Source: CACIIZ01 sp045565285
GTDB lineage: Bacteria > Pseudomonadota > Alphaproteobacteria > Rhodobacterales > Rhodobacteraceae
Direction of reading: 5' to 3'
Assembly (NCBI GenBank): GCA_045565285.1
Contig: JBJLFR010000005.1
Location: 1 to 55,010, forward strand
DNA length: 55,010 nt
Every line of letters begins with the position of its first letter. Position 1 is the stretch's first letter. Positions 36,434 to 44,518 of this stretch are shown piece after piece. The notes below the pieces were generated by a model. It had not been told where the DNA came from. It did not search any database and saw only the letters and a program-made list of their open reading frames with translations. The position numbers and the translations under genes are program-made.

Positions 36434-38272
36434 ATGAAAAAAACTAGTCCAAAAAATCCTTCTATCCTTGATATAAATAACTTAAAAGTCATTTTTCAAA
36501 CTAAAACTGGTAAAGTTACAGGTGTTAAAGATTTATCATTTTCTATATTTCCTGGAGAAACAGTTTGTTTAGTTGGTGAATCTGGATCTGGAAAATCAGT
36601 TTCTTCACTTGCAATAATGAGATTGGTTGAGTTTGGTGGTGGTAAAATAGATTTTGGAAGTATTATGTTTGCTTCTGATTTGAATATTAAAAAAGATTTA
36701 ATTAATTCAAATCAAAAAAATATGAGAGAAATTAGAGGTAATGAAATAGGGATGGTTTTTCAAGAACCTATGACAGCATTAAATCCTGTTTTTACTATCA
36801 AAAGACAACTAACTGAAGGCCTTCGCATTCATAAGAAAATGAGCAAAAAAGAAGCTCAGTTAGAAGCTCTTAATCTTTTAAAAAGTGTAAGAATACCTGA
36901 ACCTGAAAGAAGATTAAACCAATACCCCCATGAGCTCTCAGGTGGGATGAGGCAAAGAGTTGTTATAGCTATGGCGTTGGCTTGTAAGCCAAGAATTTTA
37001 ATAGCAGACGAACCAACCACTGCTTTGGATGTTACTATACAAGCAGAAATTCTAACTCTTTTAAATAGACTAAAGAAAGAAACAGGAACTTCAATTTTGT
37101 TTATTACTCATGATATGGCAGTTGTTGCACAAATTGCTGATAGAGTTGTTGTAATGTATCAAGGAGAAAAAGTAGAGGAAGGTAATGTTGATGAAATTTT
37201 TAATAGTCCTAAAGAAGATTATACAAAGAGATTAATTTCTTCTGTTCCTAAGCTTGGAGCTATGATTGGTAAGAAATACCCAGAGCCCTTGGAATTAAGT
37301 TCAATGAATAAATTAAAGAATAAGAAAATTGTAGGAACTAATATGCCTCTACTTGAAGTAAAAAATTTAGTTACAAGATATCCAATCATGGGTGGTATGT
37401 TTAGAAAGAAAATAGCTAATTTACACGCGGTTGAAGATGTATCCTTAACAATTAACAAGGGGCAAACTTTTTCTCTCGTTGGAGAGTCTGGATGTGGAAA
37501 AACTACTATCGCAAGATCTATTCTTAGACTGGAAGAATCTGAATCAGGAGAGGTTTTGATAGAAGGAGTAGATATTTTAAAGCAAAATAAAAAAGAGTTA
37601 CTAAAACAAAGATTAAATATGCAAATGGTTTTTCAGGATCCTTATGGTTCACTCAATCCTGTCATGAAGTTATTTGACCAGGTAGCTGAACCACTTATAA
37701 ACTATAAAAAAGCAAATGGTAATGAACTCAATAAAAGGATTTCTGAATTATTTGATAAAGTAAAGCTTCCCCGAACTTTTTTGAATAGATACCCACATGA
37801 ACTTTCGGGTGGTCAAAGACAAAGAGTTGCAATAGCTAGGGCATTAGCTTTGAATCCAAAGCTATTGATTCTTGATGAAGCGGTTTCAGCTTTAGATGTT
37901 TCAGTTCAAGCTAGTGTTATCAACTTATTATTAGACTTACAAAATGAGTTGGGTCTTTCATATCTTTTTGTGAGTCATGATATGGCAGTTGTAGAAAGAG
38001 TTAGCCATCATATAGGAGTTATGTATTTAGGAAGAATGGTTGAAATAGGGGATCGTGAAACAATTTTTAGAAATCCAACACATCCCTATACAAAAGCTTT
38101 AATGAAAGCTGTTCCTATAGCAGACCCTAAAAAACGTTTTACTGGAGACGATATAAATTTTAAACCTATTTCTTCCCCTATTAGAAGTTTAGATTTCATA
38201 CCAGATCCTTCTGATTATAATGAGATTAAAAAGGGTCATTATGTATTAAATAATGACATTGGTTATAATTAA
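36434..38272 (+). CDS. Dipeptide/oligopeptide ABC transporter, fused double ATP-binding protein
   Basis: A 612-residue protein with two complete nucleotide-binding domains, a fusion of DppD- and DppF-like subunits. Domain 1 has Walker A GESGSGKS (about 48-55), MVFQEPMTALNP, LSGGMRQRVVIAMAL and Walker B ILIADEPTTALD. Domain 2 has Walker A GESGCGKT near residue 350, MVFQDPYGSLNP, LSGGQRQRVAIARAL and LLILDEAVSALD. Oligopeptide-type C-terminal extensions (NPTHPYTKALMKAVP) follow each. It powers import through the two permeases encoded downstream. The order ATPase, binding protein, permease, permease differs from the usual binding-protein-first order. It is divergent from the ArgE-like operon, with 134 bp shared upstream. 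Confidence 0.93.
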   Translation: MKKTSPKNPSILDINNLKVIFQTKTGKVTGVKDLSFSIFPGETVCLVGESGSGKSVSSLAIMRLVEFGGGKIDFGSIMFASDLNIKKDLINSNQKNMREIRGNEIGMVFQEPMTALNPVFTIKRQLTEGLRIHKKMSKKEAQLEALNLLKSVRIPEPERRLNQYPHELSGGMRQRVVIAMALACKPRILIADEPTTALDVTIQAEILTLLNRLKKETGTSILFITHDMAVVAQIADRVVVMYQGEKVEEGNVDEIFNSPKEDYTKRLISSVPKLGAMIGKKYPEPLELSSMNKLKNKKIVGTNMPLLEVKNLVTRYPIMGGMFRKKIANLHAVEDVSLTINKGQTFSLVGESGCGKTTIARSILRLEESESGEVLIEGVDILKQNKKELLKQRLNMQMVFQDPYGSLNPVMKLFDQVAEPLINYKKANGNELNKRISELFDKVKLPRTFLNRYPHELSGGQRQRVAIARALALNPKLLILDEAVSALDVSVQASVINLLLDLQNELGLSYLFVSHDMAVVERVSHHIGVMYLGRMVEIGDRETIFRNPTHPYTKALMKAVPIADPKKRFTGDDINFKPISSPIRSLDFIPDPSDYNEIKKGHYVLNNDIGYN

Positions 38273-38472
38273 TTTAAAATAAAATTTATATTGAAAAATT
38301 CTTGAATTTTAAGAGGTTACTTTATATTTTTTTAATTTTTTTCTTTACGTTAGGTAACAATGCATTATTATCCTTTAAAATAAACATTTCTTGGGTTGCT
38401 TCAGTTGTAAAAATAATATTAATATTACCTATAAAAATGTTCTGAGTAACTCAAAATTTAGGGAGATATATT

Positions 38473-40170
38473 ATGAAATTAAAAATTACCCTGTTGATTG
38501 CAACGTTCGCGTCATTGTTTGCAAGTGCAATTTATGCGGGAAGAGCTACAGATGGAAATGCAAAAATTATTTATTGGCAGGCTCCATCAATTCTTAATCC
38601 ATACTTATCCAGTGGGACTAAAGACATTGAATCTGCTTCTTTAGTTATAGAACCACTTGGAAGATATGATGAAAAAGGAGGTTTAGTCCCATGGTTGGCG
38701 GAAGAAATTCCTACGGTTGCTAATGGTGGTGTTTCTTCTGATTTAAAATCTATAACTTGGAAATTAAAAAAAGGTTTATTATGGTCTGATGGATCACCAG
38801 TAACTTCAGAAGATGTTAAATTTACTGCTGATTACTGCATGGATCCTGATGGTGGATGTGCACAATTAAATAAGTTTGACGGTATTAAATCTATCGATAC
38901 ACCAGATAACCGTACAATCGTCATAACTTTTAAATTTCCAAAACCCAATCCTTATGGTCCTTTTATGGGAGGACAAACACCTATACTTCAAAAAGCCCAA
39001 TTTGAAAATTGTAAAGGCTCAAAAGCTTCTCAATGTACTGAACAAAATTTTAATCCAATTGGAACTGGTCCGTTTGTGGTGACAGAATTTAGACCTAATG
39101 ATGTCATTCAATATAAGGCCAATGAAAATTATAGAGATCCTAATAAACCAGCTTTTGCAACGGTTACTTTTAAAGGTGGTGGTGATGCTACTGCTGCTGG
39201 AAGATCAGTTCTAGAAACAGGTGAATTTGACTATGCTTGGAATTTACAACTTGCTCCAGAAGTTATTGCAAATATGGAAAAAGCAGGTAAAGGGATAGCT
39301 ATTGCGGGATTTGGTCCTCTTGTAGAAAGACTTGAAATGAATATGACTGATCCTTCTCCATCTTTGGATGCAGACACAAGATCAACAGTGAAAGCTCCTC
39401 ACCCTTTTTTAACTGATATTAATGTAAGAAAAGCATTATCAATGGCTATTGATAGACCTTTACTAGTTGAAATTGGATATGGAAAGGCAGGAGATGTTAC
39501 TTGTGATTTAGTTCCTGCACCTGATAATTATGCTGCTAAAAATGATTATTGTGCAAAACAAGATATTGCTGGAGCCAATGAAATGCTTGAAGCCTCTGGC
39601 TGGAAAAAGGGTGGCGATGGCATAAGACAAAAGGATGGGGTAAGATTATCAATACTTTATCAAACTTCTACAAATGCGGTACGTCAAGACTTTCAAGCTT
39701 TAATTAAAGAATGGTGGTCACAAATTGGAGTTGAAACAGAATTACGTAATCTAAATGCCTCAGTATTTTTTGGAGGTGACCCAGGTTCCCCAGATACATT
39801 TCAGAAATTTTATGCAGATGTAGAAATGTATGCAAATACATTTGATGGAACAGATCCTGAAAACTACCTAGGAATGTACCGTTGTGGGAATGAGCCTAAG
39901 CCAGAGTCACAATGGCAAGGTGAAAATATTAATCGGTATTGTGATCCAAAATATGATTCTCTACTAGATGAATTGTCCCAAACTGGTGATTTAGGAAAAC
40001 GTGGTGAGATTGCTATTAAGCTTAATAATATGTTAACAAAAGATAGCTATACAATCGTTCCATTAGTACATCGTGGTAGGGTTTCTGCGCATTCTAATTC
40101 TTTGGGTGGTGTAATACTCAATACATGGGATTCCGAATTATGGAATACTGCTGATTGGTTTAGAAAATAA
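38473..40170 (+). CDS. Periplasmic peptide-binding protein (SBP family 5)
   Basis: A 565-residue extracytoplasmic solute-binding protein. The signal peptide MKLKITLLIATFASLFASAIYA probably ends after AIYA. Family landmarks are YWQAPSILNPYLSSGTKDIES, WKLKKGLLWSDGSPVTSEDVKFTADYC, NPIGTGPFVVTEF, INVRKALSMAIDRPLLVEIGY and a C-terminal YTIVPLVHRGRV segment. It captures peptides or related substrates for the adjacent ABC permease. 'ggagat' lies eight bases before the ATG. It is preceded by 200 bp of AT-rich non-coding DNA, enough for its own promoter, and followed by a strong hairpin before the permease genes, so it may be expressed more strongly than the membrane subunits. Confidence 0.93.
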   Translation: MKLKITLLIATFASLFASAIYAGRATDGNAKIIYWQAPSILNPYLSSGTKDIESASLVIEPLGRYDEKGGLVPWLAEEIPTVANGGVSSDLKSITWKLKKGLLWSDGSPVTSEDVKFTADYCMDPDGGCAQLNKFDGIKSIDTPDNRTIVITFKFPKPNPYGPFMGGQTPILQKAQFENCKGSKASQCTEQNFNPIGTGPFVVTEFRPNDVIQYKANENYRDPNKPAFATVTFKGGGDATAAGRSVLETGEFDYAWNLQLAPEVIANMEKAGKGIAIAGFGPLVERLEMNMTDPSPSLDADTRSTVKAPHPFLTDINVRKALSMAIDRPLLVEIGYGKAGDVTCDLVPAPDNYAAKNDYCAKQDIAGANEMLEASGWKKGGDGIRQKDGVRLSILYQTSTNAVRQDFQALIKEWWSQIGVETELRNLNASVFFGGDPGSPDTFQKFYADVEMYANTFDGTDPENYLGMYRCGNEPKPESQWQGENINRYCDPKYDSLLDELSQTGDLGKRGEIAIKLNNMLTKDSYTIVPLVHRGRVSAHSNSLGGVILNTWDSELWNTADWFRK

Positions 40171-40177
40171 TAATTTA

Positions 40178-40210
40178 TTGCCCCAGAAAAAAAATTCTGG
40201 GGCAAATTTT
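40178..40210 (+). terminator. Strong hairpin between binding-protein and permease genes (attenuator or 3' stabiliser)
   Basis: ttgccccagaa (40178-40188) pairs perfectly with ttctggggcaa (40195-40205) around a 6-A loop, followed only by a short atttt. The 11-bp stem lies 8 bases after the stop of the binding-protein gene and 36 bases before the first permease ATG. Partial termination or mRNA-end protection would raise the binding protein relative to the permeases. Confidence 0.75.
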
Positions 40211-40240
40211 AAACTTAATATTTATTTTTAAAGGCAACTA

Positions 40241-41248
40241 ATGTTTGATTATACAGTAAGGCGTTTGCTTATTGCTGTTCCTACTCTTATAGTTATAAGT
40301 TTAGTGATTTTTTTGGTTCTTAGTTTGGCGCCTAATGATCCTATGGCTCAAGTTCCATTGACAGTACCGCCTGAAGTTAAAGAGAAAATGAGGGAAGCCC
40401 TTGGGTTAGGGCAACCACTATATGTACAGTTTTGGAAATGGTTAATTCAATTTTTTTGGATAGAACCACAAGTTTTAATAGATCATTATTTTGGTACAAA
40501 TTATTCTGAAGGCAAATTAAGAGTAATTAGTTGGCAAACACGCGCACCAGTTATGGATACTGTGGTGCAAAGATTGCCTCAAACCCTTTGGGTAGTAGGT
40601 ATGTCTTATGTAGTTGCAATTGCTATATCTATCCCGATAGGCATTTATTCTGCTTACAAACAGTACTCCATTTTTGACCAAGCAGGAACTTTTATCACTA
40701 TGGTAGGATACTCAATTCCTCCTTTTTTTACAGGTCCTCTTGTTATTGTTATTTTTGCAGTATATTTACAGTGGTTTCCATCTACCTATGATACTCTACA
40801 TGAGGTAAATAATTGGGATAGTTTTATTATCCAATTAAAGCAGATGTTTTTACCTGTAATGGTTTTAGCAATTCAAGGTACTGCACAAATTAGTCGTTAT
40901 ATGAGATCTGCAATATTAGATAATTTAAATCAGGATTACGTTAGAACAGCTAGGGCTAAAGGATTGAGTGAATCTGTTGTTATTTTGGTGCATGTGCTCA
41001 GAAACTCTATGATACCAGTTATAACAGTTATTGCTTTAAATTTACCGCTTATATTTGGTGGTGCAATTATTACAGAGCAAGTATTCAAAGTTAATGGCAT
41101 AGGTCAGCAACTAATTTTGGCAATTTATGCTAATGACTTACCAACAATTCAAACCTTAACATTCATTTTTGCTTTTTTGATTGTATTTTTTAATTTGGTA
41201 GCTGATCTTCTTTACGCTCTTTTAGATCCAAGGATTAGATATGAATAA
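40241..41248 (+). CDS. Peptide ABC transporter permease (DppB-like)
   Basis: A 335-residue inner-membrane permease. FDYTVRRLLIAVPTLIVISLVIFLVLSLAPNDP is the typical first transmembrane segment of DppB/OppB, followed by the periplasmic region with ALGLGQPLYVQFWKWLIQFF. Further membrane segments and the cytoplasmic EAA-like loop DYVRTARAKGLSESVVILVHVLRNSMIPVITV contact the ATPase. The C-terminus LLDPRIRYE is family-typical. The periplasmic insert around residues 75-105 is longer than in E. coli DppB. Its last eight bases overlap the start of the second permease gene, implying translational coupling. Confidence 0.93.
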   Translation: MFDYTVRRLLIAVPTLIVISLVIFLVLSLAPNDPMAQVPLTVPPEVKEKMREALGLGQPLYVQFWKWLIQFFWIEPQVLIDHYFGTNYSEGKLRVISWQTRAPVMDTVVQRLPQTLWVVGMSYVVAIAISIPIGIYSAYKQYSIFDQAGTFITMVGYSIPPFFTGPLVIVIFAVYLQWFPSTYDTLHEVNNWDSFIIQLKQMFLPVMVLAIQGTAQISRYMRSAILDNLNQDYVRTARAKGLSESVVILVHVLRNSMIPVITVIALNLPLIFGGAIITEQVFKVNGIGQQLILAIYANDLPTIQTLTFIFAFLIVFFNLVADLLYALLDPRIRYE

Positions 41249-42158
41249 TAAAAAAAATAACCTAGAAGATTTATTTTCGCCTGGTTCATCTTATTGGGGA
41301 GATGTATGGTTGCAGTTTAAAAAACATAAAGGTGCTTTGATAGGTGCTATTATTTTTTTTGGTATTGTAATTTCAGTAATTGTTGGACCAATTTTATGGC
41401 CTTTTGAACCTAATTCAATAGATATAAGATCTCGAAATCAAGGACCAAGTTTATTGCATCCATTTGGGACGGATCAATTAGGAAGAGACACGTTTTCTAG
41501 AATGATAGCAGGAGGTCGAACATCAATTACTGTTGGATTAGCTGCTATGTTTTTAGCACTAATTTTAGGAACTTTAATTGGAGTTATAGCAGGTTATTTT
41601 AAAAGATTTGATGGAATATTAATGAGATTTACCGATTTATTTTTATCATTACCTTTATTGCCTTTATTACTATTAATGATGTTTCTTTTTCGTGAACCAT
41701 TGAGTGTTTCCTATGGACCAGAAAAGGGTATGTTTATTTTAATTGTATTTGCAATAGGCGTTACAAGCTGGATGCCAACTGCAAGAATTGTAAGAGGAGA
41801 TGTTTTAGCACTAAAGCAAAGAGAATTTGTTATGGCAGCAAGGTCTATTGGCACCTCGGACCAAAAAATAATTATTAGACATATTCTTCCCAATATATTA
41901 TCGCCTATTCTGGTTTCAGCAACTCTTGGTATTGCCAATGCAATAATAACGGAAAGTGCTCTTTCATTTTTAGGTTTGGGTTTTCCACCTGACTTTCCAA
42001 CTTGGGGCCGTCTTTTGAATGATGCTGTAGATTATTTACAACTGCATCCAGAAAGAGTAATGTGGCCTGGACTTGCTATTTCTCTTACTGTTTTGAGTAT
42101 TAATTTTCTTGGTGATGGATTAAGAGATGCACTAGATCCAAGAATTAGGGGCAGATAA
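41241..42158 (+). CDS. Peptide ABC transporter permease (DppC-like)
   Basis: A 305-residue permease with the N-terminal OppC segment (WLQFKKHKGALIGAIIFFGIVISVIVGPILWPF). It also has HPFGTDQLGRDTFSRMIAGGRTSITVGLAAMFLALILGTLIGVIAGYF, the EAA-type loop REFVMAARSIGTSDQKIIIRHILPNILSPILV, and the end LGDGLRDALDPRIRGR. It pairs with the upstream DppB-like permease, overlapping it by eight bases. Its stop abuts the stop of the convergent bactofilin gene with no base between, so any terminator must lie inside that gene. Confidence 0.93.
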   Translation: MNNKKNNLEDLFSPGSSYWGDVWLQFKKHKGALIGAIIFFGIVISVIVGPILWPFEPNSIDIRSRNQGPSLLHPFGTDQLGRDTFSRMIAGGRTSITVGLAAMFLALILGTLIGVIAGYFKRFDGILMRFTDLFLSLPLLPLLLLMMFLFREPLSVSYGPEKGMFILIVFAIGVTSWMPTARIVRGDVLALKQREFVMAARSIGTSDQKIIIRHILPNILSPILVSATLGIANAIITESALSFLGLGFPPDFPTWGRLLNDAVDYLQLHPERVMWPGLAISLTVLSINFLGDGLRDALDPRIRGR

Positions 42159-42581
42159 TTAAGTTTTTTTGATCCTCTTTATAGATCCCTCATATATGGC
42201 ACCATCTTCAATTGCAATAACTTGGTGGTAGGTGTCTCCTTCAATTCTCGATGATGAAGCAAGTCTTACTTTATTTCCTTTTAAAGTCCCTTTTATTCTA
42301 CCGAGAATAACAGCCTCATCTGCTTGAACTTTTCCATCTATAAAACCATTCTCTCCCACATATAAAGATTTAGATTCTAATGTACCTTTTATGCTGCCAT
42401 TAAAACTAATTTTTCCAGAAGAAAATATCGTACCAGTAATATGTAAATTTTCACTTACATTAGAAATTTTACTTTCTGGTATAATAGTATCAGATTTGAT
42501 AGGTGTATATTTTGTATCCTCAATATTTCTAGGGACATCTGGATTTGGAATATTTGTTTTTTTCTTTTTAAAAAACATCAT
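42159..42581 (-). CDS. Bactofilin family cytoskeletal protein
   Basis: A 140-residue protein with a short basic, proline-containing N-terminal tail followed by the bactofilin (DUF583) beta-helix core: SENLHITGTIFSSGKISFNGSIKGTLESKSLYVGENGFIDGKVQADEAVILGRIKGTLKGNKVRLASSSRIEGDTYHQVIAIEDGAIYEG. The regular spacing of small and hydrophobic residues every five to six positions is the right-handed beta-helix signature. Bactofilins polymerise without nucleotide and organise cell shape, stalks or chromosome positioning. It has no M23 peptidase neighbour here, although that pairing is common elsewhere. Confidence 0.9.
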   Translation of the reverse strand: MMFFKKKKTNIPNPDVPRNIEDTKYTPIKSDTIIPESKISNVSENLHITGTIFSSGKISFNGSIKGTLESKSLYVGENGFIDGKVQADEAVILGRIKGTLKGNKVRLASSSRIEGDTYHQVIAIEDGAIYEGSIKRIKKT

Positions 42582-42816
42582 TAAATCTGTATAAGTAAAA
42601 GCATTTATTTATTATGTTTATATGATATCACATTAAACTAAAAAAAAAATTAAATATTTATAATAATTATTAAAACATACAATTAATTATGATGCTTAAT
42701 TGTTTCACTATTATATATTCCTTTAAAAATTTTACCCTACTGTGATTGCATGATTGACTATTTTGCCATCTAGTCTATTTTATGTCCTTATTGAATTAAT
42801 TCCAATGAGGATAATT

Positions 42817-42939
42817 ATGAAAAAGTATCTTATTTTAGCAGTTTTTTCTTCACTTTTTATTATTAGTGGTTGCGCAGAAACTGCTGTTACAGTACCTTCT
42901 GATGCTATTGTTTGTTCTAAAGCTTCAGGCTGTTCATAA
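42817..42939 (+). CDS. Small predicted lipoprotein (40 residues)
   Basis: MKKYLILAVFSSLFIISGCAETAVTVP begins with a lysine-rich N-terminus, a hydrophobic stretch and a lipobox (IISG before Cys19), so signal peptidase II processing is expected. The mature peptide would be only 22 residues and ends with two further cysteines (IVCSKASGCS). An upstream in-frame ATG at 42754 would add a hydrophobic stretch that spoils the signal; the ATG at 42817 has 'atgagg' upstream and is the better start. A strong terminator follows 11 bases after the stop, supporting a real short transcript. Function unknown; it resembles in size entericidin-like or other tiny envelope lipoproteins. Confidence 0.7.
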   Translation: MKKYLILAVFSSLFIISGCAETAVTVPSDAIVCSKASGCS

Positions 42940-42950
42940 ATCTAATTTAA

Positions 42951-42986
42951 AATTCTGGGACTATCAAATAGTTCCAGAATTTTTTT
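42951..42986. terminator. Intrinsic terminator after the small lipoprotein gene
   Basis: aattctgggact (42951-42962) pairs with agttccagaatt (42970-42981), a 12-bp stem with one G-T pair and a 7-base loop, followed by a run of T to 42986. It lies just after the lipoprotein gene and directly beyond the end of the convergent acyltransferase gene, so it can act in both directions. Confidence 0.88.
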
Positions 42987-43839
42987 ACTTCCACCTATTA
43001 TGAACCCAGTACCATTGACTTGGGTATTTTTTTACAATATTTTCTAAACTTTTATTAAGTTGTCTCATTATAATCGTCGGTTTAGATAGAGGTATGCTTG
43101 GCTCTATTGAAACTTCTACTATTTTTTTTTCAACTTTTCTTACTGCATATGCAGGGACTATAAGAGCATTATATTTTATTGCTATATCAGCTATTGCAAA
43201 CGAAGTTTTTGCTGGGTATCCCATAAAATTAATATATTTTCCTTCACTGACTGCTTGATCAATCATCATACAAACAACCCCACCTTGTTTCAAATATTTA
43301 ATCATAGCAGTTGTTCCTTTTCTACCAACTTGAAAAATTGGTTTTCCACCTGCTTCAATAGCCTTGTGGTGATAAGGTTGGTAGAATATGTTACTACTTT
43401 TTCTATATATAGCAGCAGTTTCAATCCCATTTCTTTTTAGTAAAGCGCGCACAGCTTCCCAGGGACCAATATGACCTGAAACTATTAAAACCGGTCTATT
43501 AATATTGATAGCTTCTAAAATTTCCATAATTTGAGTATAGCTTTGTAATTTAATTTGCTGGTATTTATGATATTCCTCATTAAAAAGAAATTCAGAAAAT
43601 GTTAAACCTAGATTTTTTGAAAATTTATATAAAAACTTTTTTTTTTCAATATCCGACATTTTTGGATAAATGAGTTTTAAATTATTAAAAACTCTTTTTC
43701 TATATTTAGAAGAATTTCGAAGTATAAAGCTTATAACTTTACTACTAAGAAAAATTTTTGTGGGGAATTTAAAAAACTTCAATAATTTAATAAATATCCA
43801 AAAAAGGATGTATTCTAATAAGCTTAAAAAATAACTCAC
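42985..43839 (-). CDS. LpxL/LpxM-type lysophospholipid acyltransferase (lipid A acyltransferase family)
   Basis: A 284-residue member of the HtrB/LpxL family. An N-terminal hydrophobic segment (YFLSLLEYILFWIFIKLLKFF) anchors it in the inner membrane. The catalytic HX4E motif is in VSGHIGPWEAVRALL, followed by YRKSSNIFYQ, GGVVCMMIDQAVSEG and NFMGYPAKTSFAIADIA. The end QWYWVHNRWK matches the family. It would add a secondary acyl chain to lipid A or to a related lipid. The start is a GTG (43839), 33 bases after infC, suggesting co-transcription with translation genes. If this organism lacks lipopolysaccharide a lysophospholipid role is possible. Confidence 0.88.
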   Translation of the reverse strand: MSYFLSLLEYILFWIFIKLLKFFKFPTKIFLSSKVISFILRNSSKYRKRVFNNLKLIYPKMSDIEKKKFLYKFSKNLGLTFSEFLFNEEYHKYQQIKLQSYTQIMEILEAININRPVLIVSGHIGPWEAVRALLKRNGIETAAIYRKSSNIFYQPYHHKAIEAGGKPIFQVGRKGTTAMIKYLKQGGVVCMMIDQAVSEGKYINFMGYPAKTSFAIADIAIKYNALIVPAYAVRKVEKKIVEVSIEPSIPLSKPTIIMRQLNKSLENIVKKYPSQWYWVHNRWK

Positions 43840-43872
43840 TTTATTTATCTTGGGTTTAGTTAAATATTTGAT

Positions 43873-44421
43873 TTATTTTAATGGACTGATCATCATTGTC
43901 ATTTGTCTCCCTTCCATTTTTGGAATAGAGTCTATCTTTCCAATTTCTGCAGTATCCTCAGCAACCCTTTCTAAAAGATTTTTTCCAAGTTCCTGGTGAG
44001 CCATTTCCCTACCACGGAATCTCATTGTAATTTTAACCTTATCACCATGATCAAGAAATTTTGTAACAGATCTCATTTTTACTTCATAATCATGAATATC
44101 GGTATTAGGTCTAAATTTTATTTCTTTTACATCAATAGTTTTTTGTTTTTTTCTAGCTTCTGCTTCTTTTTTTTGTAGCTCGTATTTATATTTACCATAA
44201 TCCATAATTTTACAGACTGGAGGGGAAGCATTTGGTGAAATTTCTACTAAATCAAGGTCTTCATCCGTTGCCAATTCTATAGCTCGTTCTGGGCTTACTA
44301 AGCCTATGTTTTCACCCTGTGATCCAATTAATCGAATTTCATTAGAATCAATATAATGATTTATTCGAATACCTTGTTCTCTAGAAACTTGAGGATTTTC
44401 ATTTGGTCTTCTTACTATGAT
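43873..44421 (-). CDS. infC: Translation initiation factor IF-3
   Basis: IF-3, which binds the 30S subunit and checks start codon and initiator tRNA. The C-domain is clear (DVKEIKFRPNTDIHDYEVKMRS, KVKITMRFRGREMAHQELG). The complete N-domain is encoded in the same frame upstream of the first TTG (44274): SREQGIRINHYIDSNEIRLIGS, then GENIGLVSPERAIELA. No ATG, GTG or TTG occurs between the upstream stop (44431-44433) and that N-domain, so translation must begin at a rare codon. An ATC at 44421 (5 bases after aaggag) or the next codon ATA at 44418 gives 182 or 181 residues, the normal family length. In E. coli infC starts at ATT and is autoregulated through it; the same logic is inferred here. 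The gene follows thrS by about 100 bp. Confidence 0.9.
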   Translation of the reverse strand: MIVRRPNENPQVSREQGIRINHYIDSNEIRLIGSQGENIGLVSPERAIELATDEDLDLVEISPNASPPVCKIMDYGKYKYELQKKEAEARKKQKTIDVKEIKFRPNTDIHDYEVKMRSVTKFLDHGDKVKITMRFRGREMAHQELGKNLLERVAEDTAEIGKIDSIPKMEGRQMTMMISPLK

Positions 44422-44432
44422 TAATTCTCCTT
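44418..44432 (-). promoter_or_regulatory. infC ribosome-binding site with non-canonical start (ATC or ATA)
   Basis: On the minus strand aaggag (44432-44427) is followed by aatta and then ATC-ATA. This is the only Shine-Dalgarno sequence that can serve the complete IF-3 frame, and it decides the start. IF-3 itself rejects such codons, which provides negative feedback in E. coli. Confidence 0.8.
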
Positions 44433-44518
44433 ATTATAAAATGAATTAGTAATAAATGTATTATTTATATATCGTAATGTATTACTTTAGTCAAAAATGA
44501 AAAAACTACTCTTATATT

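Noticed and set aside
38391..38597. 68-codon frame overlapping the start of the peptide-binding protein
   Set aside because: It overlaps the signal-peptide-encoding start of a clear gene in another frame; its cysteine-rich product is a frame artefact.
42754..42816. Upstream ATG for the small lipoprotein
   Set aside because: It would add an extra hydrophobic N-terminus before a perfectly formed signal peptide and has a poorer ribosome-binding site than the ATG at 42817.
43873..44274. infC beginning at the TTG at 44274 (133 residues)
   Set aside because: This would delete the IF-3 N-domain, which is intact in frame upstream with a ribosome-binding site.
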